Assembly: GCA_048268005.1 (NCBI GenBank)
Contig: JBLWWJ010000001.1
Location: forward strand, 868,001-932,000
Length of the DNA: 64,000 nt
Direction of reading: 5' to 3'
Source: Ancylomarina sp048268005
Lineage (GTDB): Bacteria; Bacteroidota; Bacteroidia; Bacteroidales; Marinifilaceae
Of this stretch, positions 35,960 to 44,087 are shown one piece after another. The notes under the pieces were generated by a model, which was not told the DNA's origin, made no database searches, and was given only the letters and a program-made list of their open reading frames with translations. How positions within the stretch are numbered: position 1 is the stretch's first letter; each line of letters begins with the position of its first letter. The position numbers were made by a program, and so were the translations under genes.

Positions 35960-36952
35960 TTAAGGAATGTTTCGAAGAATACTATTACGGAAAGCAATTT
36001 CAAGTAAAAGGAAAAGAGCTGCCCAAAGTGCATAGCTCTTGTAGGCTTCACTTTTAGTGCTAAACTGTTTCACTTCTATCTTTCTTTTTTCCATTTGATC
36101 AATTTCTTCGTAGATAGCCTTTAGCTTATTGTTATCCGTTGCTCTAAAGTATTTCCCTCCGGTAAGCTCTGCAATATCTGTTAAAGTGGCTTCGTCAATT
36201 TCGACAGGCATATTCTGCATCTGAACACCAAAAGGTGTTCTGAAAGGATAGGGCGCTGTACCTTGAGTCCCGATACCTACGGTATAAACTCGAATGCCAT
36301 AAGTTTTAGCCAACTCAGCAGCTGTAATTGGTGCAATCTCACCTTGGTTATTAACTCCATCAGTAAGGAGAATTACGACTCTTGATTTAGCCTCACTATC
36401 TTTTAAACGATTCACAGCATTTGCCAAACCTAAACCAATAGCCGTTCCATCTTCTATCATGCCTGATTTGATATCGCTGAAAAGGTTGATTAATACAGCA
36501 TGATCAGTCGTCAGTGGACATTGAGTAAAACTTTCACCACTAAAAATAACCAAGCCAATTTTATCTTGCTGGCGACCCGTGATAAATTGAGTCGCTACGT
36601 CTTTAGCCGCTTCTAATCGGTTAGGCTCGAAATCTTGAGCCAACATACTACTTGATATATCAAGAGACATAACGATATCAATTCCTTCTGAACTTACATT
36701 TTTCCAGTCGTTACTGGATTGTGGACGAGCCAAGGCAATCACCAAAAAAGCAATAGCTAAAACTCTTAAAAGAATAAGAGCATGTCGGAAATAAAACTTA
36801 TATGTTTTAGGTGCCTTGCTCAGACTCTTTAATGTAGAGACCTGTATGCTGGCATGTGCCTTCTTATCGCGCCAAATGTACCATGCAATAACTGGAACAA
36901 TTAGGAGCAGTAAGTATAGGTATTCAGGATTTGCAAAATCTAGATTATTCAT
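35960..36952 (-). CDS. batA: BatA: membrane-anchored von Willebrand factor A protein
   Basis: 330 residues. Layout: two N-terminal hydrophobic segments (about 10-27 and 55-75), a VWA domain with MIDAS DISSSM near 95 and LTDGVNNQGE, and a C-terminal transmembrane segment (about 305-325). PRMP-type loops and EIDEATLTDIAELTGGKYFRATD match BatA/BatB of Bacteroides fragilis. It probably pairs with BatB in the inner membrane, with the VWA domain in the periplasm. Separated from the upstream gene by 117 bp of repeat-rich sequence. Confidence 0.88.
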   Translation of the reverse strand: MNNLDFANPEYLYLLLLIVPVIAWYIWRDKKAHASIQVSTLKSLSKAPKTYKFYFRHALILLRVLAIAFLVIALARPQSSNDWKNVSSEGIDIVMSLDISSSMLAQDFEPNRLEAAKDVATQFITGRQQDKIGLVIFSGESFTQCPLTTDHAVLINLFSDIKSGMIEDGTAIGLGLANAVNRLKDSEAKSRVVILLTDGVNNQGEIAPITAAELAKTYGIRVYTVGIGTQGTAPYPFRTPFGVQMQNMPVEIDEATLTDIAELTGGKYFRATDNNKLKAIYEEIDQMEKRKIEVKQFSTKSEAYKSYALWAALFLLLEIAFRNSILRNIP

Positions 36953-36962
36953 ATTTTAAGTA

Positions 36963-37020
36963 CCTAGTGTAAAGGTTAAAGTGAAAATAAGGTTAAAGTG
37001 TCAGAAGGATAAAGGTTAAA
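36963..37020. repeat. AAAGGTTAAAGTG degenerate tandem repeat
   Basis: Three imperfect copies of the unit AAAGGTTAAAGTG in the gap upstream of batA. A separate segment just beyond it reads GATAACAGACAACTGATAAC. Related units occur at 39062-39243, 45795-45868 and 52874-53052. Confidence 0.65.
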
Positions 37021-37069
37021 GTGTGTTGTCATTAAAATTGATAACAGACAACTGATAACCTTATGCTCA

Positions 37070-38098
37070 TTAAACGCTCTTGTCGACTTCTTCAGCCTTC
37101 TTAAGTTCAATCTGTTCTTCCTCTTCAGTTTCTTCTATTACAGTTTCTTTAATAAGGGTCTTTTCGACAATACGATAAGCATATTTCAAACTCAATTGAT
37201 TTTCATCAGGAAGAGGTTGAAATTTAGCAAACTTTGCCAGGTCAGCTCTTTCCAAAATAACCTTTAAATCAGAAATCAAATCCTTAGGCATGATATCCTC
37301 TGAAATAGCATCCATAGTCTCATCTGTTGTTGATTCCAGAGTAGCTAATCCAAATCGTTCGTCAAGATAGTTGCGAACTGCATCAGTAAGATCAGAATGG
37401 TATTGCTTGATTTTACCGGTCTGCCATAATTTTTGACTATCAATTTCCTCAAGCTTTCGTAGAGCAATAACATGCGCAGGTTCAGCAGGAACTTCTGCCT
37501 TGAACAATGGCTGATTACGCTTGTATCTGCGATAGAAATAATAAACAGCAAAAAGAATGGCAATAAGTACTATACCACCACCAGCCCAGGGCGCAACTTC
37601 AGCAAAAGAAACTGGAGTATGAATTGGCATGGCAATATCGAAATTGGCCTTTGTGGTATCAATCTCAAAACTACGTACACCCAGTTGAAGCGTATCAGTA
37701 CGAATAATATTATTGATGTTCGCTCCATTAAGCTTGAATACGAAAGGTGGAATTTTGTGAACGCCACCATCAAAAGAGGTAATTAAGAACTTCTTATTAA
37801 CCTTTACAGAGCCATCTTTATTTTTTGTTGTATCTAATGGCCACTGACGAATGATCTCTATATTTTTGCTAATACTGTCAGTAAAAACCGGAAAGTGGAC
37901 ATTAATGCCTTTGGCTTGATCAATAGTAAGTTGTAAATTGATTTGGTCTCCAATGGCAATGACATTAGTATCAAGAGCAACACTAACTTTTAAGCCTTCG
38001 TCTTGATTTTGAGCCATTGCCGGACTTAAAAGTAAGGCAAAGGCCACAAGCAACAGGCTTTTTTTGAATTGTTTTTTTATTGTTTGTAATCCTATCAT
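37070..38098 (-). CDS. BatD-like secreted/membrane protein of the bat operon
   Basis: 342 residues. Signal peptide (about 1-29, ending PAMAQ), a beta-rich domain (VALDTNVIAIGDQINLQLTIDQAKG) that repeats the opening pattern of BatD, one transmembrane segment at about 172-192 (GGGIVLIAILFAVYYFY), then a cytoplasmic helical part with AVRNYLDERFG and an acidic end. Many Bacteroidota bat operons carry such a gene between DUF58 and batA; it has no settled name. Its TM-plus-tail layout parallels that of BatD. Confidence 0.7.
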   Translation of the reverse strand: MIGLQTIKKQFKKSLLLVAFALLLSPAMAQNQDEGLKVSVALDTNVIAIGDQINLQLTIDQAKGINVHFPVFTDSISKNIEIIRQWPLDTTKNKDGSVKVNKKFLITSFDGGVHKIPPFVFKLNGANINNIIRTDTLQLGVRSFEIDTTKANFDIAMPIHTPVSFAEVAPWAGGGIVLIAILFAVYYFYRRYKRNQPLFKAEVPAEPAHVIALRKLEEIDSQKLWQTGKIKQYHSDLTDAVRNYLDERFGLATLESTTDETMDAISEDIMPKDLISDLKVILERADLAKFAKFQPLPDENQLSLKYAYRIVEKTLIKETVIEETEEEEQIELKKAEEVDKSV

Positions 38099-38100
38099 CT

Positions 38101-38188
38101 TATTTCTTTAAAATCACAATTGATTTAAGATTTTTGACTGCAGATTTAAGATTTGAAATCCATTCATAAATCCTCAATCTTAAATTCT
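38101..38188. repeat. Intergenic GATTTAAGATTT/AATCTTAAAT repeat pair
   Basis: GATTTAAGATTT-like units on the left and AATCTTAAAT on the right form an imperfect inverted repeat between the DUF58 gene and the next gene downstream. Confidence 0.55.
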
Positions 38189-38189
38189 T

Positions 38190-39059
38190 TTAAGCTCTCC
38201 GTTTAAATAGGGCAATCAATGATCGCACATAGTCCTGATCGGTTCTGATATTGGCAACATCCACACCAGAGCGCTTGAAAGTCTCTTCAACTTTTGATTG
38301 ATTCTCTCTCCACCATTTTGCATGAGCGTTTCTTACCTTAGCACTTGAGGTGTCAACCCATTGATATTGTCGGGTTTCGGCATCTAGCATTCTAATAAGT
38401 CCGATTGAAGGCAATTCTTCTTCTCGTTTATCGTAGATTTTAAGCGCAACCACGTCGTGCTTATTATTGGCAATACTTAAGGACTTTTCAAAGTCATTAT
38501 CGTCGATAAAATCAGATATCACAAAAGTGGTACAACGCTTCTTAATGGCTTTTGTCAGGTAGCGAAGGGCATTGTTGATGTCAGTCTTTCTGTGTTCGGG
38601 TTTAAAATCAATCAATTCTCGAATAATTCGAAGAATATGTGATTTCCCCTTTTTAGGCGGAATAAACTTTTCAATGGTATCCGAAAAGAAAAGAACACCA
38701 ATTTTATCATTGTTCTGAATGGCAGAAAAAGCCAGTACGGCTGCAATCTCAGTAATCTGATTTTTCTTGAGTTTCGACATGGTTCCAAACTCACGGGAAC
38801 CACTCACGTCAATCATCAGCATCACGGTCATTTCACGCTCTTCTTCGAAAAGCTTAACAAAAGGGGTGTTGTAACGAGCCGTTACATTCCAATCGATATT
38901 ACGAATGTCGTCGCCGTATTGGTATTCGCGAACCTCGCTAAAGGTCATACCTCTTCCTTTAAATGCTGAGTGGTATTCTCCGGCAAATATATTTCGAGAT
39001 AAGCCTTTGGTTTTGATCTCGATTTTCCGAACTTTTTTTAATAATTCACTAGTTTCCAT
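38190..39059 (-). CDS. DUF58 protein of the bat operon
   Basis: 289 residues from ATG at 39059 (METSELLKKVRKIEIKT). The frame runs open to 39161, but that part is only translated repeat sequence. DUF58 motifs: GEYHSAFKGRGMTFSEVREYQYGDDIRNIDWNVTAR, and a VWA-like segment LMIDVSGSREFG with the MIDAS residues. Such proteins pair with MoxR ATPases and are thought to act as their adaptor or substrate. No membrane anchor is visible. Downstream of moxR, separated by a 186-bp mirrored repeat. Confidence 0.88.
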   Translation of the reverse strand: METSELLKKVRKIEIKTKGLSRNIFAGEYHSAFKGRGMTFSEVREYQYGDDIRNIDWNVTARYNTPFVKLFEEEREMTVMLMIDVSGSREFGTMSKLKKNQITEIAAVLAFSAIQNNDKIGVLFFSDTIEKFIPPKKGKSHILRIIRELIDFKPEHRKTDINNALRYLTKAIKKRCTTFVISDFIDDNDFEKSLSIANNKHDVVALKIYDKREEELPSIGLIRMLDAETRQYQWVDTSSAKVRNAHAKWWRENQSKVEETFKRSGVDVANIRTDQDYVRSLIALFKRRA

Positions 39060-39061
39060 TT

Positions 39062-39243
39062 CACAATTATGAAAAAAGGTTAAAGTATAAAGGTTAAAGT
39101 GAAAAAGTATAAAGGTTAAAATGTTAAGGTTAAAGTTTAAAAGGTTAAAGGGATTGTTCATGAGACCATTTCCCTTTATCCTTTTCTTTCTTTATCCTTA
39201 TTTTTCCTTTAAACATTTATCCTTGTTTTTTCCTTTATCCTTG
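39062..39243. repeat. Mirrored purine/pyrimidine repeat between moxR and DUF58
   Basis: Read on the plus strand, the left half is built of AAAGGTTAAAG units and the right half of CTTTATCCTT units, about 80 bp each. The halves are roughly complementary, so the transcript could fold into a long imperfect hairpin between two operon genes. Confidence 0.65.
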
Positions 39244-39245
39244 AA

Positions 39246-40241
39246 TTACGGTACTTCAACAGTATTCAAAATCTCAGAAATGATATGCTCACTTGTGATA
39301 TTGTTTGCTTCAGCCTCGTAAGTTAAACCAATACGGTGACGCAATACATCATGACAGACAGCACGTATATCTTCTGGAATAACGTAACCACGACGCTTGA
39401 TAAAAGCATATGCTTTAGCCGCTGAAGCCAATGAAATACTGGCACGAGGTGAACCACCAAAGGCAATCATTTCTTTGAATTTATCCAAACCATAATCAGC
39501 AGGGAAACGTGTAGCAAATACGATATCAACAATATATTTTTCAATTTTCTCATCCATATACACATCCTTCACCACGCTACGTGCTTTAAGAATATCTTCT
39601 GGTTTAAGAATTTGAGTCGCAATAGGGAATGCCTTTAAAAGATTTTGACGCATGATTAATTGCTCTTCCTCTTTCTTAGGGTAATTGATCACAACCTTAA
39701 GCATAAAACGGTCAACCTGTGCCTCTGGAAGAGGGTAGGTTCCTTCTTGCTCAATCGGGTTTTGAGTTGCCATTACCAAGAATGGTTCTTCCAATTTATA
39801 TGTGTTTTCGCCGATAGTCACCTGACGTTCTTGCATTGACTCTAGAAGAGCAGCTTGTACCTTTGCCGGGGCACGGTTAATCTCATCGGCAAGAATAAAA
39901 TTGGCGAAGATTGGCCCTTTTTTCACAACAAACTCTTCTTTCTTTTGTGAATAGATCATGGTACCGATAAGGTCGGCAGGTAAAAGGTCTGGTGTGAATT
40001 GTATACGGCTAAAGTCTGCATCTATAGTTGTTGCAAGGGTGTTGATAGCAAGGGTTTTTGCCAATCCGGGAACCCCTTCAAGAAGGATGTGTCCATTGGA
40101 AAGTAAGCCAACTAATAGGCTTTCAACCAAATGCTTTTGTCCAACAATAACCTTATTCATTTCCATAGAAATCATATCCACGAAGGAACTTTCCTGCTGG
40201 ATACGCTCGTTTAGCTCTTTGATATCAACTGTCTGCATCAT
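39246..40241 (-). CDS. MoxR-family AAA+ ATPase of the bat operon
   Basis: 331 residues. Walker A GVPGLAKT at about 58, Walker B FILADEINRA, the MoxR sensor region ATQNPIEQEGTYPLPEAQVDRFMLKV, and the C-terminal lid AFGGSPRASISLASAAKAYAFI. MoxR ATPases act as chaperone-like regulators of VWA proteins. First gene of the moxR-bat operon, with a promoter about 200 bp upstream. Confidence 0.92.
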   Translation of the reverse strand: MMQTVDIKELNERIQQESSFVDMISMEMNKVIVGQKHLVESLLVGLLSNGHILLEGVPGLAKTLAINTLATTIDADFSRIQFTPDLLPADLIGTMIYSQKKEEFVVKKGPIFANFILADEINRAPAKVQAALLESMQERQVTIGENTYKLEEPFLVMATQNPIEQEGTYPLPEAQVDRFMLKVVINYPKKEEEQLIMRQNLLKAFPIATQILKPEDILKARSVVKDVYMDEKIEKYIVDIVFATRFPADYGLDKFKEMIAFGGSPRASISLASAAKAYAFIKRRGYVIPEDIRAVCHDVLRHRIGLTYEAEANNITSEHIISEILNTVEVP

Positions 40242-40626
40242 AAAAAAGTATATTTTGCTTGTATAATTAAACGTTTACTTATTTAAATAGGGGAGTCGTT
40301 TGTTTTTGAGGACTGCTAGACGCAGAAGAAAACTTGATAAAACAGTTTCGTTTCAAAAATCAAATGACTTCCACTCAAAAAAAGCAATATTTGAGAACTG
40401 CTTTTTAGGGCAACAAAAAGGTCAATTATTTTTTGTGCCCTACAAAGATAATTTTTTGGACTATTTATAAAAGTTGTTTGCCGTTAATTTTTGTTAAGCT
40501 TCAATTGTTGAAATAGAGATGTGTTGATGGGATAATACGATGCTTAGGAGAGATTGGGATACGTTTTATTTATACGAAAGATAATTTTCCTCTCTGTTTT
40601 AAGGTCTGTTAATTAGGTGTTTACTT
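40242..40626. other. Intergenic region and leader of the moxR-bat operon
   Basis: 385 bp with no gene. The part from about 40438 down to 40242 is the predicted moxR leader. It contains a 5'-terminal hairpin (TAGGGCA... at 40406-40442) and an AAAAAGCA/TGCTTTTT stem near 40374-40407 followed by T7 on the minus strand, a possible attenuator. Confidence 0.5.
40443..40450 (-). promoter_or_regulatory. -7 box (TATCTTTG) of the moxR-bat operon
   Basis: CAAAGATA on the plus strand is an exact minus-strand TAnnTTTG box. Transcription would start near 40438, giving a leader of about 200 nt. No TTG lies at 19-bp spacing. Confidence 0.5.
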
Positions 40627-41439
40627 TTATCTTTTCATCTTGATGTATTCTTTGTAATTCTTGACGATTTGTTCCAATATGTCGTACTGACTTGTTATTT
40701 CAGTAATCTCTAGCTTGGGGCCGCAATAGGCCATGAATTTTTCCAAAGCTTCACCTTTTAGGCCTGTGTTGGCCGCAACGATTTCGCTGGTGTAATGTTG
40801 AGATAGTTTTTTTTCTTTCCATTTATTTCGGATCAATTTGGCTATTCGTCGCTTCTTTTTTTCTGTTTTACTGAATTTACTGAATAGGTAGGATGGTAAA
40901 ACTTTGAAGTGATCAATAAATCGAGGTGTTTCGATAATGGGGCGATATTGTGGTGGCACGATATTTGGTTTCTTTATTTGAAAAGGAGCCAATTCTTTTG
41001 TGATCTGTGTATTAATTACGTAATCGTCTTTGATTTTTAGTTTCACAAAGTCCGCTTTAAATTCTTCCCAGGTTCCCAAGGCAAAAACATCGACCTCTTT
41101 GAGCAGATAAGCCATTTTTTCCAAAGGAATTTGAAAGAAAGAGGGAAGAGTGGTATCAAAAATGAACGGAACAGTCCATTCCTGAGTTTTAAATCCCAAA
41201 GCTGAAATAATAAGTGTGTCAGACTGTTTGACCTGTAAATGAAAAATACCCAAGCTATCACATATTTGTCCACTTCGTTTGCCTTTAATAATAAGGTGTG
41301 CTAAAGGAACGGGTCTTAAGTTAGTCTTTGTAAGAATTTGCCCGGATATACTGATAAGGGAATCATTTTCTGTGTTTGTTGCATTTGACGAATTGTAGAA
41401 AAAGAATAGAATTAAAAGAATCAGTAGAATTCGAATCAT
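40627..41439 (-). CDS. Secreted CarbopepD-regulatory-like domain protein
   Basis: 270 residues. Signal peptide (about 1-20), then a beta-sandwich domain of the carboxypeptidase-regulatory-like kind: ISGQILTKTNLRPVPLAHLIIKG, CDSLGIFHLQVKQSDTLIISALGF. The remaining 150 residues are basic and helical (KFSKTEKKKRRIAKLIRNKWKEKKL) with no recognised fold. Proteins of this build are common in Bacteroidota envelopes; function unknown. No operon partner is evident. Confidence 0.7.
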   Translation of the reverse strand: MIRILLILLILFFFYNSSNATNTENDSLISISGQILTKTNLRPVPLAHLIIKGKRSGQICDSLGIFHLQVKQSDTLIISALGFKTQEWTVPFIFDTTLPSFFQIPLEKMAYLLKEVDVFALGTWEEFKADFVKLKIKDDYVINTQITKELAPFQIKKPNIVPPQYRPIIETPRFIDHFKVLPSYLFSKFSKTEKKKRRIAKLIRNKWKEKKLSQHYTSEIVAANTGLKGEALEKFMAYCGPKLEITEITSQYDILEQIVKNYKEYIKMKR

Positions 41440-41660
41440 ACTTGAGGTGGAAATTGGTTTGGGTTTTCAATATCTCCTATAAAGTTAAAGTATGATTTAT
41501 GGTAAACAATAAGAGAGGGATGCTTTTAACAGTATTTAAGCTTATTTAAGGTGGGTTGACTTTAGTGAATGGCGAAGAGGAATGAAAGCATCCCTGTCTC
41601 CAGGAGCTTGAATTTCTGATTCCTACAACAGATTTTGTTCATAAAATAAATAATCAATGA

Positions 41661-41786
41661 ACACCCCTCTGTCCTTCGGACATCTCCCCTGAAATGGGAG
41701 AAAGTGCAACTCCATATTTTATGAATATTCCAAGATTAGAATAATAATCTTTCCCTTTTAGGGAAATGTCGGCAGACAAAGGGTGT
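41661..41786. repeat. MITE/REP-like inverted-repeat element
   Basis: The ends read ACACCC and GGGTGT; inside are CTGTC...GACAT on the left and ATGTC...GACAAA on the right, and CTCCCCT...GGGAG facing TTCCC...GGGAA. The whole 126 bp can fold into a branched hairpin. GTCCTTCGGAC is itself a 4-bp stem with a TTCG-type loop. The CACCCCTCTGTCC...CATCTCCCC type of sequence is familiar from intergenic repeats in Bacteroidota. No transposase lies nearby. Confidence 0.6.
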
Positions 41787-41991
41787 ATTTATATAGAAAT
41801 AAGGCTATTGTTAGTCTTTTCACTTTCGGGACTTTATAAAAAGGCTCTGATTCCACATAACTAGTCCGTATCAATTATTATTAAAACTATTACGGCGTTA
41901 AACTCTTTTTGATTTTGAATGCTTTTCTTAGCCTGGCTGGCTATCAAGTTCGTCTTCTGTCATCATTCCAATTCGGTTTTGAATCTCCTTC

Positions 41992-42026
41992 AAAAAAATA
42001 GCCTGGGCAAAACCCAAGCTATTTTT
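41992..42026 (-). terminator. Intrinsic terminator of the triple-RidA gene
   Basis: On the minus strand, stem AATAGCTTGGG/CCCAGGCTATT (one G-U pair) with loop TTTTG, followed by T7. It begins about 50 bp after the stop codon. Confidence 0.8.
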
Positions 42027-42074
42027 GTACTTATTTCATCTTATGAAATATTGTCTTTTCAGAGCGATAAATCA

Positions 42075-43340
42075 TTACAATGCTGGAGGTGTTCCTTCAG
42101 CGTTAGAAAGAATAGCATCAATTTGGACCAAAGCACCCATAGGCATATCTGATACACCAATTACTGTTCTTGCAGGAAGATCGCCTTTGAAGAATGTTGG
42201 GTAAATTTCGTTTACAGCATCAAGATCAGCCATATCTCTTAGCTGGATATTCATTTTAACCACATCATCCATATTGTGATTGATGCTCTCTACAATTGCT
42301 TTGATATTATTTAAACATTGTGCAGCTTGCTCTTTTGCACCACCAGCAACTACTTTACCACTTGCAGCATCTACTGGTAATTGAGCTGATATATTGTTGT
42401 AGTGAGAAAAAGCAACAGTTTGAGTCGATAGAGCAGAGATTGGTGCTTTATCTGTATTGTTTGCTTTAATCACAATGCCATGACGGTCCTCAACAGCTTG
42501 CGGAGGTGTACCATCACCGTGCGATACAGTTGCATCAATTTGTACCAAAGCATGCATAGGTAAACCCTCAGCTACAACTACCGAGCGTGCAGGAACGTAT
42601 CCTACGGCTCTGGCGATAGACGAGTCTGGGAAGAATGTTGTATAAGCTTCGTTTACAGCCTCAACATCAGAAAGGTTTTGAACGTGGATATTTACTTTCA
42701 CAATATCGTCGAAAGGCACGTCGATACCTTCCATGATTCCTTTGATGTTTTTCAGACACTGTGCAGCCTGCTCTTTGGCATCACCAACTACGATATTACC
42801 TGTTTTAGGATCTACAGGCAATTGAGCCGAAATATGATTATAATGAGAAAAAGCAACAGTTTGTGTTGATACAGCACTTTTAGGAGCATTCTCGGTGTTT
42901 CGTACCAATTTCACCAAATCGCAAGGCTCCTGTGGAGTCGTTCCTTCACCATTAGAAATTACCGCATCCATTTGTACCAATGCATCATTCATAGGTAAAG
43001 CAGCAACAGCAAGTACTGTGCGTGTAGGCAGGTAGCTCTGGAAGAAAGTTGTATACACTTGGTTCACGACTTTAATATCCATGATGTTTTTAAGGTAGAT
43101 ATTAATGCGAACAACATCAGTCATTGTATGCTTGATGCTTTCTACAATAGCTTTGATGTTTGCAAGGCACTGCTCTGCCTGCTCTTTTACACCACCAGCA
43201 ACCATTTTACCCGATTTTGGGTCAACAGGCAACTGAGCTGAAATGTTATTGTAATGAGAAAAAGCTACTGATTGTGTAGACATAGCACACTGAGGTGCAC
43301 TTTCTGTGTTTCTTGAATTTTTTATGATTACGCCACTCAT
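42075..43340 (-). CDS. Three tandem RidA (YjgF/YER057c) domains in one polypeptide
   Basis: 421 residues made of three similar copies: about 1-140, 141-284 and 285-421. Each has STQ(S/T)VAFSHYN(N/H)ISAQLPVD, KEQA(E/A)QCL(A/K/N)NIK, a VNxxYxTFF segment and R(T/S)V...LP/MPM..ALVQ(I/M)DA. RidA enzymes deaminate reactive 2-aminoacrylate and other imines as homotrimers, with the active sites at subunit contacts. The substrate-carboxylate Arg (E. coli Arg105) is kept in all three copies, but the Glu at the EIEA position is Gln. A three-domain chain could fold as a covalent trimer. No PLP enzyme neighbours it. Confidence 0.9.
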   Translation of the reverse strand: MSGVIIKNSRNTESAPQCAMSTQSVAFSHYNNISAQLPVDPKSGKMVAGGVKEQAEQCLANIKAIVESIKHTMTDVVRINIYLKNIMDIKVVNQVYTTFFQSYLPTRTVLAVAALPMNDALVQMDAVISNGEGTTPQEPCDLVKLVRNTENAPKSAVSTQTVAFSHYNHISAQLPVDPKTGNIVVGDAKEQAAQCLKNIKGIMEGIDVPFDDIVKVNIHVQNLSDVEAVNEAYTTFFPDSSIARAVGYVPARSVVVAEGLPMHALVQIDATVSHGDGTPPQAVEDRHGIVIKANNTDKAPISALSTQTVAFSHYNNISAQLPVDAASGKVVAGGAKEQAAQCLNNIKAIVESINHNMDDVVKMNIQLRDMADLDAVNEIYPTFFKGDLPARTVIGVSDMPMGALVQIDAILSNAEGTPPAL

Positions 43341-43388
43341 TTTAATTTTAGGTTTTAGTGTTTATTAGTGTTGTTTTTTAGTGTGCGC

Positions 43389-43396
43389 CAAACATA
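43389..43396 (-). promoter_or_regulatory. -7 box (TATGTTTG) of the triple-RidA gene
   Basis: CAAACATA on the plus strand is an exact minus-strand TAnnTTTG, giving a leader of about 45 nt. No TTG at ideal spacing. Confidence 0.45.
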
Positions 43397-44015
43397 GTGA
43401 AAAATTCAATAATCTTGTCATAAAAACGATGGATTTCAACTTGTTTTTTTTGACATCAAATAGCTTAGTTAATTGCCGTAATTTAATTGTCAGTTTTAAT
43501 CGATATTCAAATAGGTTTTGCTGTCTGTATATGTAATATTACATCTCCTTACTGCTGTGTTTATTTTTGTCTTACGTATTAGATCTGTATGGTTTAAAGG
43601 TGGTTTGGTGTGCTTTGTGAAATGATTCATTGATGTTTTCCCAGGCTTTGATTTACCTCAAATCAATCTGTGATTTTTCTCTGTTTACTTCAAGTTTACT
43701 GTTAATTAGTAAACAATTTAAAAGGTCTTTATGTTTTACAGTAAATCTGTTTTTTAATCTCCGAACATGGTGATAACGAAGACTTATTTTCTTTGCTCAG
43801 GAAAACTAATTAATTGACAAATTAAACAGTAATAAGTAAAATAGGAGTTCTTTTTAGCTGAGATAAAGATTACTTTTTCCAAGTTTCTGAGACAGATAAA
43901 GATCTTACTTAGTATTGTATAAATGCTTGTTGTGCATGAAAATGTTTCAATTAGTCTGTGGTTAAATATCAGTTAGTTAAGAAGTGACTGATCCTGACAG
44001 GCTTGAGTAAATGAT

Positions 44016-44050
44016 AAAAGCCCAATCTCTAATTATAGAAATTGGGCTTT
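44016..44050 (-). terminator. Intrinsic terminator of the TPR-deformylase operon
   Basis: A 15-bp stem with one mismatch (AAAGCCCAATCTCTA side facing TAGAAATTGGGCTTT) and loop ATTA, followed on the minus strand by TTTTATC. Confidence 0.8.
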
Positions 44051-44087
44051 ATGTGATGATAAGGCTTAATTGAATATCTTTTTAGCC

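Larger units (their letters stand above)
41440..42074. other. Intergenic region with MITE/REP-like element
   Basis: 635 bp without a gene. It contains the inverted-repeat element at 41661-41786 and the RidA terminator at 41992-42026. Confidence 0.55.
43341..44087. other. Intergenic region between the triple-RidA gene and the peptide deformylase gene
   Basis: 747 bp without a gene. It holds the RidA -7 box (43389-43396), a 14-bp palindrome (ATGTAATATTACAT, 43531-43544), a GTTTACT-N7-AGTAAAC dyad (43694-43714) and the deformylase terminator (44016-44050). The two dyads have no assigned role. Confidence 0.5.

Noticed and set aside
38190..39161. N-terminal extension of the DUF58 protein (39060-39161)
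   Set aside because: It translates the AAAGGTTAAAG repeat region. The ATG at 39059 matches the family start.
39062..39243. Possible CRISPR array in the moxR-DUF58 gap
   Set aside because: The units are 9-13 bp, imperfect, without unique spacers, and no cas gene is near.
42075..43340. Assembly duplication as the cause of three RidA copies
   Set aside because: The copies differ at many positions at protein and DNA level, and the second has an insert, so this is not a recent exact repeat.
43531..43544. ATGTAATATTACAT palindrome as an operator of the triple-RidA gene
   Set aside because: It is short and AT-rich, 140 bp from the -7 box, so it is noted only as part of the intergenic region.
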